Positions 45,603 through 54,959 are shown, counted from the stretch's first letter. The stretch: 64,000 bases of DNA from Stenotrophomonas sp. UBA2629 (GCA_002359895.1 DEOB01000010.1:1180125-1244124); one strand, 5' to 3'. Numbers and translations: made by a program. The notes: generated by a model not told the origin, from the letters alone.

Positions 45603-45759
45603 GCGGGACACTGCGCTGCCTGTTCAGCAGCCCCTGACGACGGCTTCCCGCATTTCCATCGCCGCAGCGCGCAGAGATGTCGCTGATGGTCACACACACC
45701 CTCCGGCACCTGCCGCATCGCTTTTTTCCTTTTCTCCCCCTGCCTCACGGATGCATGAC

Positions 45760-46968
45760 ATGAACGGTATCTCCACCCCCTCCCGCGCTACATGGCGCCT
45801 TGCGCGCTTCGGCTTGTCCGCGCTCGCCCTTGCCGTGCTGGCTGCCTGCAGCGGTGGTCATGCGGAAGAGGCCGGGGCGCCCCCGGCACCTCAGGTCAGT
45901 GCTGCGCCGGTGCTGATCAAGCAGGTCAGCCAATGGGATGAATTCAGCGGCCGTGTCGAAGCGGTGCAGAGCGTTGAACTGCGTCCGCGTGTGTCGGGCT
46001 ACATCGACAAGGTCAATTACGTCGAAGGGCAGGAGGTGAAGAAGGGCGATGTGCTGTTCACTATCGACGCACGCAGCTACCAGGCCGAGTTCAATCGCGC
46101 GCAGGCCGAACTGACCCGTGCGCGCACGCAGGCTGCGTTGGCACGCAGCGAATCCGAACGCGCCCGACGTTTGGCCGAGCAGCAGGCCATTGCCGCTGAA
46201 ACCGCCGAACAGCGACGCGCGGCGGCCGACCAGTCCGGCGCGCAGGTGATGGCGGCGCAGGCCGCATTGGATGCAGCCCGCTTGAACCTGGAATTCACCC
46301 GCGTACGCGCGCCGATTGATGGCCGTGCCGGGCGTGCGATGGTCACCGCCGGCAACCTGGTGACCGCCGGTGACGCAGCCAGTGTGCTGACCACGTTGGT
46401 GTCGCTGGATACGGTGCATGTCTACTTTGATGCCGACGAATCCACCTTCCTGCGTTACGCGCAGATGGCACGCAAGGGCGAGCGCCCGAGTGAGCGCGAC
46501 GAAGCCTTGCCGGTGAAGGTAGGCCTCAGTGGCGAGGAAGGTTTCCCGCATGACGGTAAGGTTGATTTCCTCGACAACCAGGTCGCCCGCAGCACCGGCA
46601 CCATTGGCGTGCGTGCATTGCTCGACAACCGCGACCGTCAGTTCACGCCGGGCCTGTTTGCCCGCGTGAGGCTGCTGGGCAGCGGTGAATTCCAGGCGGT
46701 GTTGATTGACGACAAGGCCGTGCTCACCGACCAGGACCGCAAGTATGTGTACGTGGTGGACAAGGATGGCAAAGCGCAGCGGCGCGATGTTGCATTGGGC
46801 CGCAGTGCTGAAGGCCTGCGCATTGTCGAGCAGGGTCTTGCCGCTGGCGACAAGGTGATTGTTGACGGCGTACAGAAGGTCTTCATGCCCGGCATGCCGG
46901 TGCAGGCCAAGCCGGTGGCGATGCAGCCGGTGGCTGCCGACGGCAACAAGACTGCGTCGCTGAACTGA
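45760..46968 (+). CDS. smeV: RND efflux periplasmic adaptor, SmeV-like (MexE type)
   Basis: Membrane-fusion lipoprotein of about 402 residues. A lipoprotein signal (LSALALAVLAACSGG) precedes SQWDEFSGRVEAVQSVELRP, the signature N-terminus of MexE-type adaptors, then the lipoyl half-motif GYIDKVNYVEGQEVKKGDVL, a coiled-coil hairpin (about 105-175) and LNLEFTRVRAPIDGRAGRAM. The ATG at 45760 or 45751 is possible. It is the first gene of the smeV-W-U2-X unit. Confidence 0.9.
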   Translation: MNGISTPSRATWRLARFGLSALALAVLAACSGGHAEEAGAPPAPQVSAAPVLIKQVSQWDEFSGRVEAVQSVELRPRVSGYIDKVNYVEGQEVKKGDVLFTIDARSYQAEFNRAQAELTRARTQAALARSESERARRLAEQQAIAAETAEQRRAAADQSGAQVMAAQAALDAARLNLEFTRVRAPIDGRAGRAMVTAGNLVTAGDAASVLTTLVSLDTVHVYFDADESTFLRYAQMARKGERPSERDEALPVKVGLSGEEGFPHDGKVDFLDNQVARSTGTIGVRALLDNRDRQFTPGLFARVRLLGSGEFQAVLIDDKAVLTDQDRKYVYVVDKDGKAQRRDVALGRSAEGLRIVEQGLAAGDKVIVDGVQKVFMPGMPVQAKPVAMQPVAADGNKTASLN

Positions 46969-47077
46969 TCCTCGGTTTGTTTTGATGCCGGCGCCATGCC
47001 GGTCGTGTGTCTTCGTCCAATCGGCCGAGGGCAGGGCGGCTGCATGCCAACGCCGGCCTTTTCAAGGATTTCCTCTC

Positions 47078-50000
47078 ATGGATTTTTCGCGTTTTTTCAT
47101 TGACAGACCGATCTTCGCGGCGGTGTTGTCGATTGTGATTTTTGCCGCTGGCTTGATCAGTATTCCGATGCTGCCTATCGGTGAGTACCCGGAAGTGGTG
47201 CCGCCCTCGGTGGTGGTGCGTACGGTTTACCCCGGTGCCAACCCCAAGGTCATTGCCGAAACCGTTGCCACGCCGTTGGAAGAGGCGATCAATGGCGTTG
47301 AAGGCATGCTCTACCTGAAGTCGGTGGCCGGCTCCGATGGCGTGCTGCAGATGACCATCACCTTCCGCCCGGGCACCGACCCGGACGAGGCGGCGGTGAA
47401 GGTGCAGAACCGCGTGGCGCAGGCGCAGGCACGTTTGCCCGAGGATGTGCGCAGGCAAGGCGTGACCACGCAGAAGCAGTCGCCCACCTTCCTGATGGTG
47501 GTGCACCTGACCTCGCCCAACGGCAAGTACGACACCCTGTATCTGCGCAACTACGCGCGCCTGCACGTCAAAGACGCACTGGCCCGCATCCAGGGCGTGG
47601 GTGACGCGCAGATCTTCGGCGGGGGTGACTACGCCATGCGCGCATGGCTGGACCCGGACCGCGTCGCGTCGCGTGGCTTGACCGCCAGCGACGTGGTGCG
47701 CGCCATGCGCGAACAGAACGTACAGGTGTCGGCCGGCCAGCTCGGTGCCGAGCCGATGCCGAACAGCCAGTTCCTGACGCTGATCAACGCACAGGGCCGC
47801 CTGCGCAGCGAACAGGAGTTCGGTGACATCGTGCTCAAGAGCGGTGCCGATGGTGAAGTGGTGCGTCTGTCCGACGTGGCCCGCGTTGAGTTGGGGGCGG
47901 GCGACTACACCCTGCGCTCGCAGTTGGACGGCAAGAACGCAGTCGGCATCGGCATCTTCCAGGCACCGGGCGCCAACGCGCTGGAGATCCGCGATTCGGT
48001 GATCGGCACCATGGACGAGATGCAGAAAAGCTTCCCGGCCGATGTGAAGTACGAAGCGGTGTACGACACTACCATCTTCGTGCGCGACTCGATCAAGGCG
48101 GTGGTGACCACGCTGCTGGAGGCCATCGCGCTTGTGGTGCTGGTGGTGATCCTGTTCCTGCAGACCTGGCGTGCCTCGATCATTCCGCTGATCGCTGTGC
48201 CGGTATCGATTGTGGGTACGTTCGCCGCGCTGTATGTGTTGGGTTTCTCGATCAATACCTTGAGCCTGTTCGGCCTGGTGTTGGCCATCGGTATCGTGGT
48301 GGATGACGCCATCGTGGTGGTGGAGAACGTCGAGCGGAACATCGAGGAAGGCCTGTCACCCACAGCGGCGGCGCACCAGGCGATGAAGGAAGTCTCCGGG
48401 CCCATCGTCGCCATTGCGTTGGTGTTGTGTGCGGTGTTCGTGCCGATGGCGTTCCTGTCCGGCGTCACCGGCCAGTTCTACAAGCAGTTTGCGGTCACCA
48501 TCGCCATCTCCACGGTGATCTCGGCGATCAACTCGCTGACGCTCTCGCCGGCGCTGGCAGCGCGCCTGCTCAAGCCGCATGGCGCACCGAAGGATGGCCC
48601 GACACGTTTGATCGACCGCTTGTTCGGTTGGGTGTTCCGCCCGTTCAACCGCTTCTTCAAATCCAGCTCGGAGAAGTACGAGCGCGGTGTGTCGAAGATC
48701 CTCGGCCGTCGTGGTGCCGTGTTCGTGGTCTATGCGGTATTGCTGCTGGGCACGGGCGTTATCTTCAAGCTGGTGCCGCCGGGCTTCATCCCCACCCAGG
48801 ACAAGCTGTACCTGATCGCAGGTGTGAAGTTGCCGGAAGGCTCGTCCATTGCACGCACCGATGAAATGCTGCGCAAAGTGGCCAAGATCGCGCAGGAGAC
48901 TGACGGTGTTGCACACACCATTTCGTTCCCCGGCTTGAATGCGCTGCAGTTCACCAACACGCCCAATACCGGCGTGGCGTTCATTCCATTGAAGCCATTC
49001 AACGAGCGTAAGGGCCGTACCGCCGCGCAGATCAACGCCGAGATCAACCAGAAGATCGCCGGGCTGCAGGAAGGTTTTGCCTTCGCCATGATGCCGCCGC
49101 CGATCCTCGGCCTGGGCAACGGCAACGGCTACCAGATGTTCATCCAGGACCGTGGCAACCTTGGCTACGGCGCGCTGCAGAACGCGGTGCAGTCGATGCA
49201 GGGTGCGGTGGCGCAGACGCCGGGCATGGCGTACCCGATCACCAGCTACCAGGCCAACGTGCCGCAACTGGATGCCGAGGTGGACCGTGTCAAGGCCAAG
49301 GCACAGGGCGTGCAGCTGACCGAATTGTTCGACACGCTGCAGACCTACCTGGGCTCGGCTTACGTCAACGACTTCAACCAGTTTGGTCGTACCTGGCAGG
49401 TGATCGCGCAGGCCGACGGCCAGTTCCGTGACAGCGTGGAAGACATCGGCAAGCTGCGCACCCGCAATGATCGTGGCGAGATGGTGCCGATCGGCTCGAT
49501 GGTGACCATCAAGGAAACCTTTGGTCCGGACCCGGTGCTGCGCTTCAACGGTTACCCGGCGGCTGATCTGGCCGGTGAGGCCGACCCGCGCATGCTGTCT
49601 TCGGCACAGGCCATGAACAAGCTGACGGAAATTGCCGGGCAGGTGTTGCCGGTGGGCATGACCACCGAATGGACCGACCTGAGCTACCAGCAGGCAACGC
49701 AGGGCAAGGCTGCCTTCATCGTGTTCCCGGTGGCGATCCTGCTGGCGTTCCTGGTGCTGGCCGCGCTGTACGAAAGCTGGTCGCTCCCGCTGGCGGTGAT
49801 CCTGATCGTCCCGATGACGCTGCTGTCGGCATTGTTTGGTGTGTGGCTCACCGGTGGTGACAACAACGTATTCGTGCAGGTGGGCCTGGTGGTGCTGATG
49901 GGCCTGGCGTGTAAGAACGCGATCCTGATCGTCGAGTTTGCCCGTGAGCTGGAAATGGGCGGCAAGGGCATTGTGGAATCCGCACTGGAAGCCTGCCGCC

Positions 50001-50248
50001 TGCGTCTGCGCCCCATCGTGATGACGTCCATCGCCTTCATCGCCGGCACCGTGCCGCTGGTGTTGTCGCATGGCGCGGGTGCAGAGGTGCGCTCGGTGAC
50101 GGGTATCACCGTGTTTGCCGGCATGCTCGGAGTCACCTTGTTCGGCTTGTTCCTGACGCCGGTGTTCTACGTGGCATTGCGCAAGTTCGTATCGCGTAAC
50201 GGTGGCGGCAAGCTCGTGCAGCACGGTGAATCAACGCTCCACCATTGA
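47078..50248 (+). CDS. smeW: RND efflux permease, SmeW-like (MexF type)
   Basis: Inner-membrane pump of 1,056 residues. It begins MDFSRFFIDRPIFAAVLSIV, shows twelve membrane segments and the TM4 motif GIVVDDAIVVVENVER, and is closer to MexF than to AcrB (for example GANPKVIAETVATPLEEAIN). AAGGA lies 8 bases before the ATG at 47078. SmeVWX overproduction gives quinolone, chloramphenicol and tetracycline resistance in S. maltophilia; the same is inferred here. Confidence 0.94.
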   Translation: MDFSRFFIDRPIFAAVLSIVIFAAGLISIPMLPIGEYPEVVPPSVVVRTVYPGANPKVIAETVATPLEEAINGVEGMLYLKSVAGSDGVLQMTITFRPGTDPDEAAVKVQNRVAQAQARLPEDVRRQGVTTQKQSPTFLMVVHLTSPNGKYDTLYLRNYARLHVKDALARIQGVGDAQIFGGGDYAMRAWLDPDRVASRGLTASDVVRAMREQNVQVSAGQLGAEPMPNSQFLTLINAQGRLRSEQEFGDIVLKSGADGEVVRLSDVARVELGAGDYTLRSQLDGKNAVGIGIFQAPGANALEIRDSVIGTMDEMQKSFPADVKYEAVYDTTIFVRDSIKAVVTTLLEAIALVVLVVILFLQTWRASIIPLIAVPVSIVGTFAALYVLGFSINTLSLFGLVLAIGIVVDDAIVVVENVERNIEEGLSPTAAAHQAMKEVSGPIVAIALVLCAVFVPMAFLSGVTGQFYKQFAVTIAISTVISAINSLTLSPALAARLLKPHGAPKDGPTRLIDRLFGWVFRPFNRFFKSSSEKYERGVSKILGRRGAVFVVYAVLLLGTGVIFKLVPPGFIPTQDKLYLIAGVKLPEGSSIARTDEMLRKVAKIAQETDGVAHTISFPGLNALQFTNTPNTGVAFIPLKPFNERKGRTAAQINAEINQKIAGLQEGFAFAMMPPPILGLGNGNGYQMFIQDRGNLGYGALQNAVQSMQGAVAQTPGMAYPITSYQANVPQLDAEVDRVKAKAQGVQLTELFDTLQTYLGSAYVNDFNQFGRTWQVIAQADGQFRDSVEDIGKLRTRNDRGEMVPIGSMVTIKETFGPDPVLRFNGYPAADLAGEADPRMLSSAQAMNKLTEIAGQVLPVGMTTEWTDLSYQQATQGKAAFIVFPVAILLAFLVLAALYESWSLPLAVILIVPMTLLSALFGVWLTGGDNNVFVQVGLVVLMGLACKNAILIVEFARELEMGGKGIVESALEACRLRLRPIVMTSIAFIAGTVPLVLSHGAGAEVRSVTGITVFAGMLGVTLFGLFLTPVFYVALRKFVSRNGGGKLVQHGESTLHH

Positions 50249-50257
50249 GATGCGGCG

Positions 50258-50303
50258 GGTAAAGCGCGCGCGGAAGGCGGAATGTAGTCCGCGCGCGTTT
50301 ACC
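50258..50303. other. Strong hairpin between smeW and smeU2
   Basis: GGTAAA plus CGCGCGCGGA (50258-50274, one bulged G) pairs with TCCGCGCGCG plus TTTACC (50288-50303), a 16-bp stem beginning 10 bases after the smeW stop. No T tract follows. It may protect the smeVW message or attenuate smeU2-smeX. Confidence 0.6.
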
Positions 50304-50390
50304 ACCGGCAGCTGAGCCCCTTGTTGCGGGCATGACGTGCCGGAAGTGAAATGAGGTTGTCGGTATCCCATCCCCCATGAGAGAGAATTC

Positions 50391-51128
50391 ATGAACACTC
50401 ACAACGACAGGATTGCGCTGGTTACCGGTGCGACGCGAGGTATAGGCGCTGAGACCGTGCGCCAACTTGCCCAGGCCGGAGTACACACGCTGCTGGCCGG
50501 ACGCAGGCACGAGGCGGCGTTGGCATTGGCGCTGAAACTGCAGGCCGAAGGTCTGCCGGTGGAGGCCCTGCAGCTGGACGTGACCGATGCACAGAGCATC
50601 GCCAATGCGGTGGAACAGGTAACCGCGCGGCATGGTCGTCTGGATATCCTCATCAACAATGCAGGTGTGCTGCTGGAGAATCCGGCCGTGGCGCCATCGG
50701 CCCAGCCGCAGGAGGTATGGCACGATACGTTGCGTACCAATCTGCATGCGGTGGTGGCGGTGACGCAGGCCTTCCTGCCACTGCTGCATCGTTCCAGTGC
50801 CGGACGCATCATCAACGTTTCCAGCGAGCTGGCGTCGCAGACACGGCAGGCCGACCCGACATCGACCATCTGGGATTTCAGGGTGCCTGCCTACAGTGCG
50901 TCCAAAGCGGCAGTGAACAGCTGGACGTTGAGCCTGGCCTATGAGCTGCGCGATACCGCCATCACGGTCAACGCGGTCGATCCAGGCTATGTGAAGACGG
51001 ATATGAATGAAGGTGACGGCGAGCTCGAAATCGCCGATGGCGCCCGTTCCAGCGTGCAGATGGCATTGGCTGGCAGCGACGGGCCGACCGGCAGCTTCAC
51101 CCACCGGGGAGAAACGCTGCCATGGTAA
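50391..51128 (+). CDS. smeU2: Short-chain dehydrogenase/reductase, SmeU2-like
   Basis: NAD(P)-dependent SDR of 245 residues with ALVTGATRGIGAETVRQLAQ, NNAGVLLENPAV and the catalytic YSASKAAVNSWTLSLAYEL. It lies between the pump and the channel genes, the place of SmeU2 in the Stenotrophomonas smeU1-V-W-U2-X operon. GAGAGAG precedes the ATG and the stop overlaps smeX by 7 bases. What it reduces, and why a pump operon contains an SDR, is unknown. Confidence 0.9.
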   Translation: MNTHNDRIALVTGATRGIGAETVRQLAQAGVHTLLAGRRHEAALALALKLQAEGLPVEALQLDVTDAQSIANAVEQVTARHGRLDILINNAGVLLENPAVAPSAQPQEVWHDTLRTNLHAVVAVTQAFLPLLHRSSAGRIINVSSELASQTRQADPTSTIWDFRVPAYSASKAAVNSWTLSLAYELRDTAITVNAVDPGYVKTDMNEGDGELEIADGARSSVQMALAGSDGPTGSFTHRGETLPW

Positions 51129-52534
51129 TACGCATGTTGACCGCAGCCGTTGTCACTACGCTGCTGGCCGGCTGCGTCAGCGTTGGCCCGGACTACAAAG
51201 CGCCTGCGCCGCAAGCAGTGCAGTTGCAGGGTAGTGCGGATCCGTCCTTCAGCTCCGTGTCGCCGGTGGCCAACTGGTGGTCGCAGTTTGATGACCCGGT
51301 GCTGGCGCAACTGGTGCACGGCGCACTGGCGGACAACCTCGATCTGCGCATCGCGATGGCACGTGTTCGTATGGCACGTGCCGCCTTCAGCGAACAGCGT
51401 CTGGATCAAGCCCCACATGTGACTGCGGGAGGCAATCAGGACCGCCGGAAACAACCTGATCCGGCGCAGGGCGGTGAGCGCATCCATGGCGAAAGCTATC
51501 AGCTTGGCTTCGATGCGGCGTGGGAGTTGGACCTGTTCGGCCGGCAGCGTCGTGCGGCCGAAGCGGCACGTGCTGACCTGGGGGCCGAGCGCGACAACCT
51601 GGTGGATGCGCAGGTCACGGTTGCCGCTGAAGTTGCCCGCAATTACTTCGAACTGCGCGGTGCGCAGAAGCGTATCGCCGTGGCCCAACAGACGTTGGTC
51701 AACCTGCGTGATACCCAGAAACTCACCGAGACACGTTGGGAACTGGGTGCCGGTAGCGAGTTGGATGTGCAGAGCAGCCGCGCACGATTGAAAGCGATTG
51801 AAGCTGATATTCCGCTGCTGGAGGTGGCTCAGGCGCAATCGCGGCATCGCTTGGCGGTGTTGCTGGGTCAGCGCCCGGATGCGTTGAACACGCTGTTGCA
51901 GCCACGCGACGTGCCGGCGTTCGCCAAGGCCTTGCCGTTGGGTGACACCACCGATCTGCTGCGCCAGCGGGCTGACGTGCGCGTGGCAGAACGTCGTTTG
52001 GCGGCGGCTACCGCGCGCGTGGGCGTGGCCACGGCCGATCTGTTTCCGCGTATCAGCGTGAGTGGTTTTGTTGGCTTCCTCGGCGGCGATGCCAATGGCT
52101 TGGTCAATGGCAACAACAAAGCCTGGTCGCTGACGCCGTCCATCAGCTGGGCCGCGTTCGACTTCGGTACGGTGCGCGCACGCCTGCGTGCCAGCAAGGC
52201 GCAGGCAGACGGTGCGGCAGCGGAGTACGAAAAAGCGGTGCTGTTGGCCTTGGAAGACACCGAAAACGCATTGACGCGTTACGCCAAGGAGCAATCACGT
52301 TTGGCCATCATCGCCGAGCAGGCGCAGGCGGCCCGGCGTGCGGCGAATTTGGCGCAGATCCGATACCGCGAAGGCTCGGAAGACTTTCTCGCCCTGTTGG
52401 ATGCACAACGCAATCAGCTGGTAGCCGATGACGCGTTGGCCGCGGCGGAGGCGACGGTCAACGTCAACGTGGTGGCGGTGTACAAAGCGCTGGGCGGTGG
52501 TGTGCCGGCGACGCAGGCGGTGGGTGTGCTTTAG
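51122..52534 (+). CDS. smeX: RND efflux outer-membrane lipoprotein, SmeX-like
   Basis: TolC/NodT-type channel of 470 residues with a short lipoprotein signal (MLTAAVVTTLLAGCVSVGPD), an N-terminal NWWSQFDDPVLAQLV helix and the repeated coiled-coil blocks (YQLGFDAAWELDLFGRQRRA; RQRADVRVAERRLAAATARV). The ATG at 51122 overlaps smeU2; the ATG at 51134 would still give a functional signal. It is the last gene of the operon and is followed by palindromic repeats and a terminator. Confidence 0.93.
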   Translation: MVIRMLTAAVVTTLLAGCVSVGPDYKAPAPQAVQLQGSADPSFSSVSPVANWWSQFDDPVLAQLVHGALADNLDLRIAMARVRMARAAFSEQRLDQAPHVTAGGNQDRRKQPDPAQGGERIHGESYQLGFDAAWELDLFGRQRRAAEAARADLGAERDNLVDAQVTVAAEVARNYFELRGAQKRIAVAQQTLVNLRDTQKLTETRWELGAGSELDVQSSRARLKAIEADIPLLEVAQAQSRHRLAVLLGQRPDALNTLLQPRDVPAFAKALPLGDTTDLLRQRADVRVAERRLAAATARVGVATADLFPRISVSGFVGFLGGDANGLVNGNNKAWSLTPSISWAAFDFGTVRARLRASKAQADGAAAEYEKAVLLALEDTENALTRYAKEQSRLAIIAEQAQAARRAANLAQIRYREGSEDFLALLDAQRNQLVADDALAAAEATVNVNVVAVYKALGGGVPATQAVGVL

Positions 52535-52545
52535 TTTTAAAGGCG

Positions 52546-52687
52546 GCCCTCACCCCAACCCCTCTCCCGCGCGCGGGAGAGGGGCTGTAAAGCTGCGCTT
52601 GCACGCTCGTTCTCCTGCACGCACATTCTCCGTTCGCGGTGTAGCTAGCCCCTCTCCCGCGTGCGGGAGAGGGGTTGGGGTGAGGGC
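52546..52687. repeat. Inverted pair of palindromic intergenic repeats (locus B)
   Basis: Second copy of the arrangement seen at 3086-3256. The left element (52546-52585) starts GGCCCTCACCCC (52545 on) and runs into the core CCCCTCTCCCGC/GCGGGAGAGGGG. The right element (52647-52687) has the same core and ends GGTTGGGGTGAGGGC. Tails again point outward, but the spacer is only about 61 bases and is unrelated to that of locus A. It lies just after smeX. Confidence 0.88.
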
Positions 52688-52710
52688 TGCCCTTCGCTCG
52701 AAATCTCCAA

Positions 52711-52741
52711 AAAAAGAGGCGGCCATTGGCCGCCTCTTTTT
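52711..52741. terminator. Bidirectional terminator after smeX
   Basis: A 14-bp stem (AAAAAGAGGCGGCC with GGCCGCCTCTTTTT) and ATT loop end in T5 on both strands, between smeX (plus) and the aminotransferase (minus). Confidence 0.95.
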
Positions 52742-52762
52742 CTCAACGAACAATCAACACAA

Positions 52763-54259
52763 TCAAGCCGCGTCGGCCTGTTCACGGCGCGGGCCTTCCA
52801 CCAACGCACGGCCCACCATCTGTAGCAGCAGATCCAACTCTTCTTCATCCATGCCGAAATGCGGGGTGAAGCGCAGTGAGTTCTCGCCGCCGTGGATCAC
52901 GTTGACGCCGTGCATGCGCAGCCATTCCTCGGTGGAGCCGGCGCCGTAGCATTTGAACTGCGGAGCAAGTTCGCAGGAAAACAGCAAGCCAGTGCCCTGT
53001 ACCTTGGTGATCAAGCCGCCCAGCTTTTCCTTCAGTGCTTCGAGCTTCTGCACCGACTGTTCGCCGCGCAGGCGGATGTTCTGCCGCACTTCTGGTGTCA
53101 GGCGGGCGAGGGTGGCGCAGGCCACGTCCAGTGCACGCGGGTTGGTGGTCATGGTGTTGCCATACACGCCCTTGCGATACAAGCCCGCCGCGTGCTCGGT
53201 GACAGCCAGCACCGACAACGGGAACTGCGCGCCGTTGAGTGCCTTGGAGTAGGTTTCCATGTCCGGCGGGTCGAGCTTTTCGTAGCCGGGGTAATCCACG
53301 AACGACAAGGTGCCGTGCGCACGCAATGCTGCCTGGATGGAGTCGATCAACAACAGGCTGCCATGCTCGCGGGTCAATTCGCGGGCCAGCGCGTAGAAGC
53401 TCACCGGCACCGCGCGGCCCGGGTCGCCTTCGCCCATTACCGGCTCCAGGAAAACCGCTTCAATGAACCAGTTGTTGGCCTGCGCATCGGCAAATACTTT
53501 GCGCAGCTCAGCCTCGTCGTACGGCGCGATGGCGATGACGCTGTCTTCGCCGCGATAGCTGGCCAGGTGCTGGTCATACGTCTTGCGGCTGGAGTCCGAA
53601 TACAGCGCCGGGCGATCGGTACGGCCGTGGAAGCTGCCCTTGATCACCACACGTTTGATGGTGGCGCCGGCATGGCGCGCGCCCGGGTCGGTCTGCAGCT
53701 TGGCGTTGATGTCGGCGATGCGCGCGGCCAAACCCACCGCCTCGGAGCCGGAGTTAAGGCACATGAAATGCGAGAACGGACAGCCGCCACGGCTGTGGCC
53801 GATCTCCTTGCGCAATGCCTCGGTGAAGCGGCGCTGCGCAAGGCTCGGCGTCATGATGTTGGCCATGACCTGCGGCTTGGCAGCCGCCGCCATCACGTCG
53901 GCCGGCGTGTGACCGAAGCCGAGCATGCCGTAGCCACCGGCGTCGTACAGCACCGCGCCCTTCAGCGAGACGACCCACGGGCCGCAGGCGGCCAGCGCGA
54001 TGTACGGCACCACGGCATCGTCGGCATAGAAGTTGATGAAGTTGGCCTGCATCGCGGCGATCTGGTCTTTTTCATCCAGATCCAGCAGATCGGCGATCTC
54101 CGCTTTGACGCGGGTGTATTCCTTGCCAGCGGCCTCGATGGCCTGGGCCAGGTCGGGATGGGCAGTGGCCAGCCGCTCGATGCTGGCATCGTCCAGGCCG
54201 CGGGTGAGGCGGGTGCCGGCGTGCGCGCGAAGCGGGGCGAGGGGGCCGAGTACGGTCAT
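52763..54259 (-). CDS. Class III PLP-dependent aminotransferase
   Basis: Aminotransferase of about 498 residues. The class III fold is shown by LNSGSEAVGLAARIADINAK, the aspartate block HGSLLLIDSIQAALRAHGTL and the PLP-lysine segment METYSKALNGAQFPLSVLAV, followed by GNTMTTNPRALDVACATL. The N-terminal extension (about 1-80) with ADLLDLDEKDQIAAMQANFI is longer than in ornithine or GABA aminotransferases. The ATG at 54259 has GGAG 6 bases upstream. The divergent Lrp/AsnC gene suggests an amino-acid substrate sensed by that regulator; lysine-epsilon aminotransferase genes have a similar layout in mycobacteria, but substrate is unproven. Confidence 0.88.
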   Translation of the reverse strand: MTVLGPLAPLRAHAGTRLTRGLDDASIERLATAHPDLAQAIEAAGKEYTRVKAEIADLLDLDEKDQIAAMQANFINFYADDAVVPYIALAACGPWVVSLKGAVLYDAGGYGMLGFGHTPADVMAAAAKPQVMANIMTPSLAQRRFTEALRKEIGHSRGGCPFSHFMCLNSGSEAVGLAARIADINAKLQTDPGARHAGATIKRVVIKGSFHGRTDRPALYSDSSRKTYDQHLASYRGEDSVIAIAPYDEAELRKVFADAQANNWFIEAVFLEPVMGEGDPGRAVPVSFYALARELTREHGSLLLIDSIQAALRAHGTLSFVDYPGYEKLDPPDMETYSKALNGAQFPLSVLAVTEHAAGLYRKGVYGNTMTTNPRALDVACATLARLTPEVRQNIRLRGEQSVQKLEALKEKLGGLITKVQGTGLLFSCELAPQFKCYGAGSTEEWLRMHGVNVIHGGENSLRFTPHFGMDEEELDLLLQMVGRALVEGPRREQADAA

Positions 54260-54375
54260 GCTCATCTCCAAAAATGTCTTGTATAGCCATTATCTGGAGA
54301 TTCTGGACATATGGCAGATATGATTTAGGCGATTTTTCGGTTAATTTCGGCGAATCGACGAAATGGCTGCGCAAT

Positions 54376-54807
54376 GTGAAGATTTCCCCTGCTGATGAGC
54401 GCTTGCTTTCCGTTCTGCGCGAGGACGCCCGCGCCTCCACCGCGCAGATTGCCCGCCGGCTGGGGCTGTCGCGCACCACGGTGCAGAGCCGCATCGACCG
54501 GCTGGAGCAGCTGGGGGTGATTGCCGGCTACACCGTGCGCACCCACGAGGATTACGAACAAGGCCAGGTGCGCGCCCACGTATTGATCACCGTGCTGCCT
54601 AAAAAGATGCCAACGGTGGTCAAAGCGCTGCGCGATATCTCCGAGGTGCGCTCGCTGCATTCGGTCAGCGGCAACCACGACCTGATTGCGATGGTGGTGG
54701 TGGGCGGCGTCAGCGAGATGGACGTGGTCACAGACGCCATCGGCGCGGTGGACGGCGTGGAGCGCACCACCAGTGCCATCATTCTTTCGACAAAGTTCGA
54801 GCGCTGA
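54376..54807 (+). CDS. Lrp/AsnC-family transcriptional regulator
   Basis: Regulator of 143 residues if GTG 54376 is the start (KISPADERLLSVLREDARAS), the normal N-terminus of the family. It has the HTH STAQIARRLGLSRTTVQSRI and the RAM effector domain (VRAHVLITVLPKKMPTVVKA; MVVVGGVSEMDVVTDAIGAV). The open frame reaches ATG 54274, but that stretch looks like promoter sequence. It is divergent from the class III aminotransferase and probably controls it. The gap (54260-54375) is AT-rich for this genome and holds an ATCTG/CAGAT inverted repeat. Confidence 0.9.
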   Translation: MKISPADERLLSVLREDARASTAQIARRLGLSRTTVQSRIDRLEQLGVIAGYTVRTHEDYEQGQVRAHVLITVLPKKMPTVVKALRDISEVRSLHSVSGNHDLIAMVVVGGVSEMDVVTDAIGAVDGVERTTSAIILSTKFER

Positions 54808-54925
54808 GCAGCGGCGTACCTGGAGCGCGCTTGATGGCGGCTGGGACGGGCGCATGACGTCAACTGGCCCCGCGACAGCCCGGATGCATGCACCGGCTGA
54901 ACCCAGCCTCCTGCCATCAGAGAGC

Positions 54926-54931
54926 TACAAT
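54926..54931 (+). promoter_or_regulatory. Candidate -10 element for queA
   Basis: TACAAT lies 34 bases before the queA TTG start and 14 bases before an ATG (54946) that opens a five-codon ORF. No strong -35 is seen. Confidence 0.45.
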
Positions 54932-54959
54932 ACCCAGCTCCCCGCATGACGTTCCGGCC

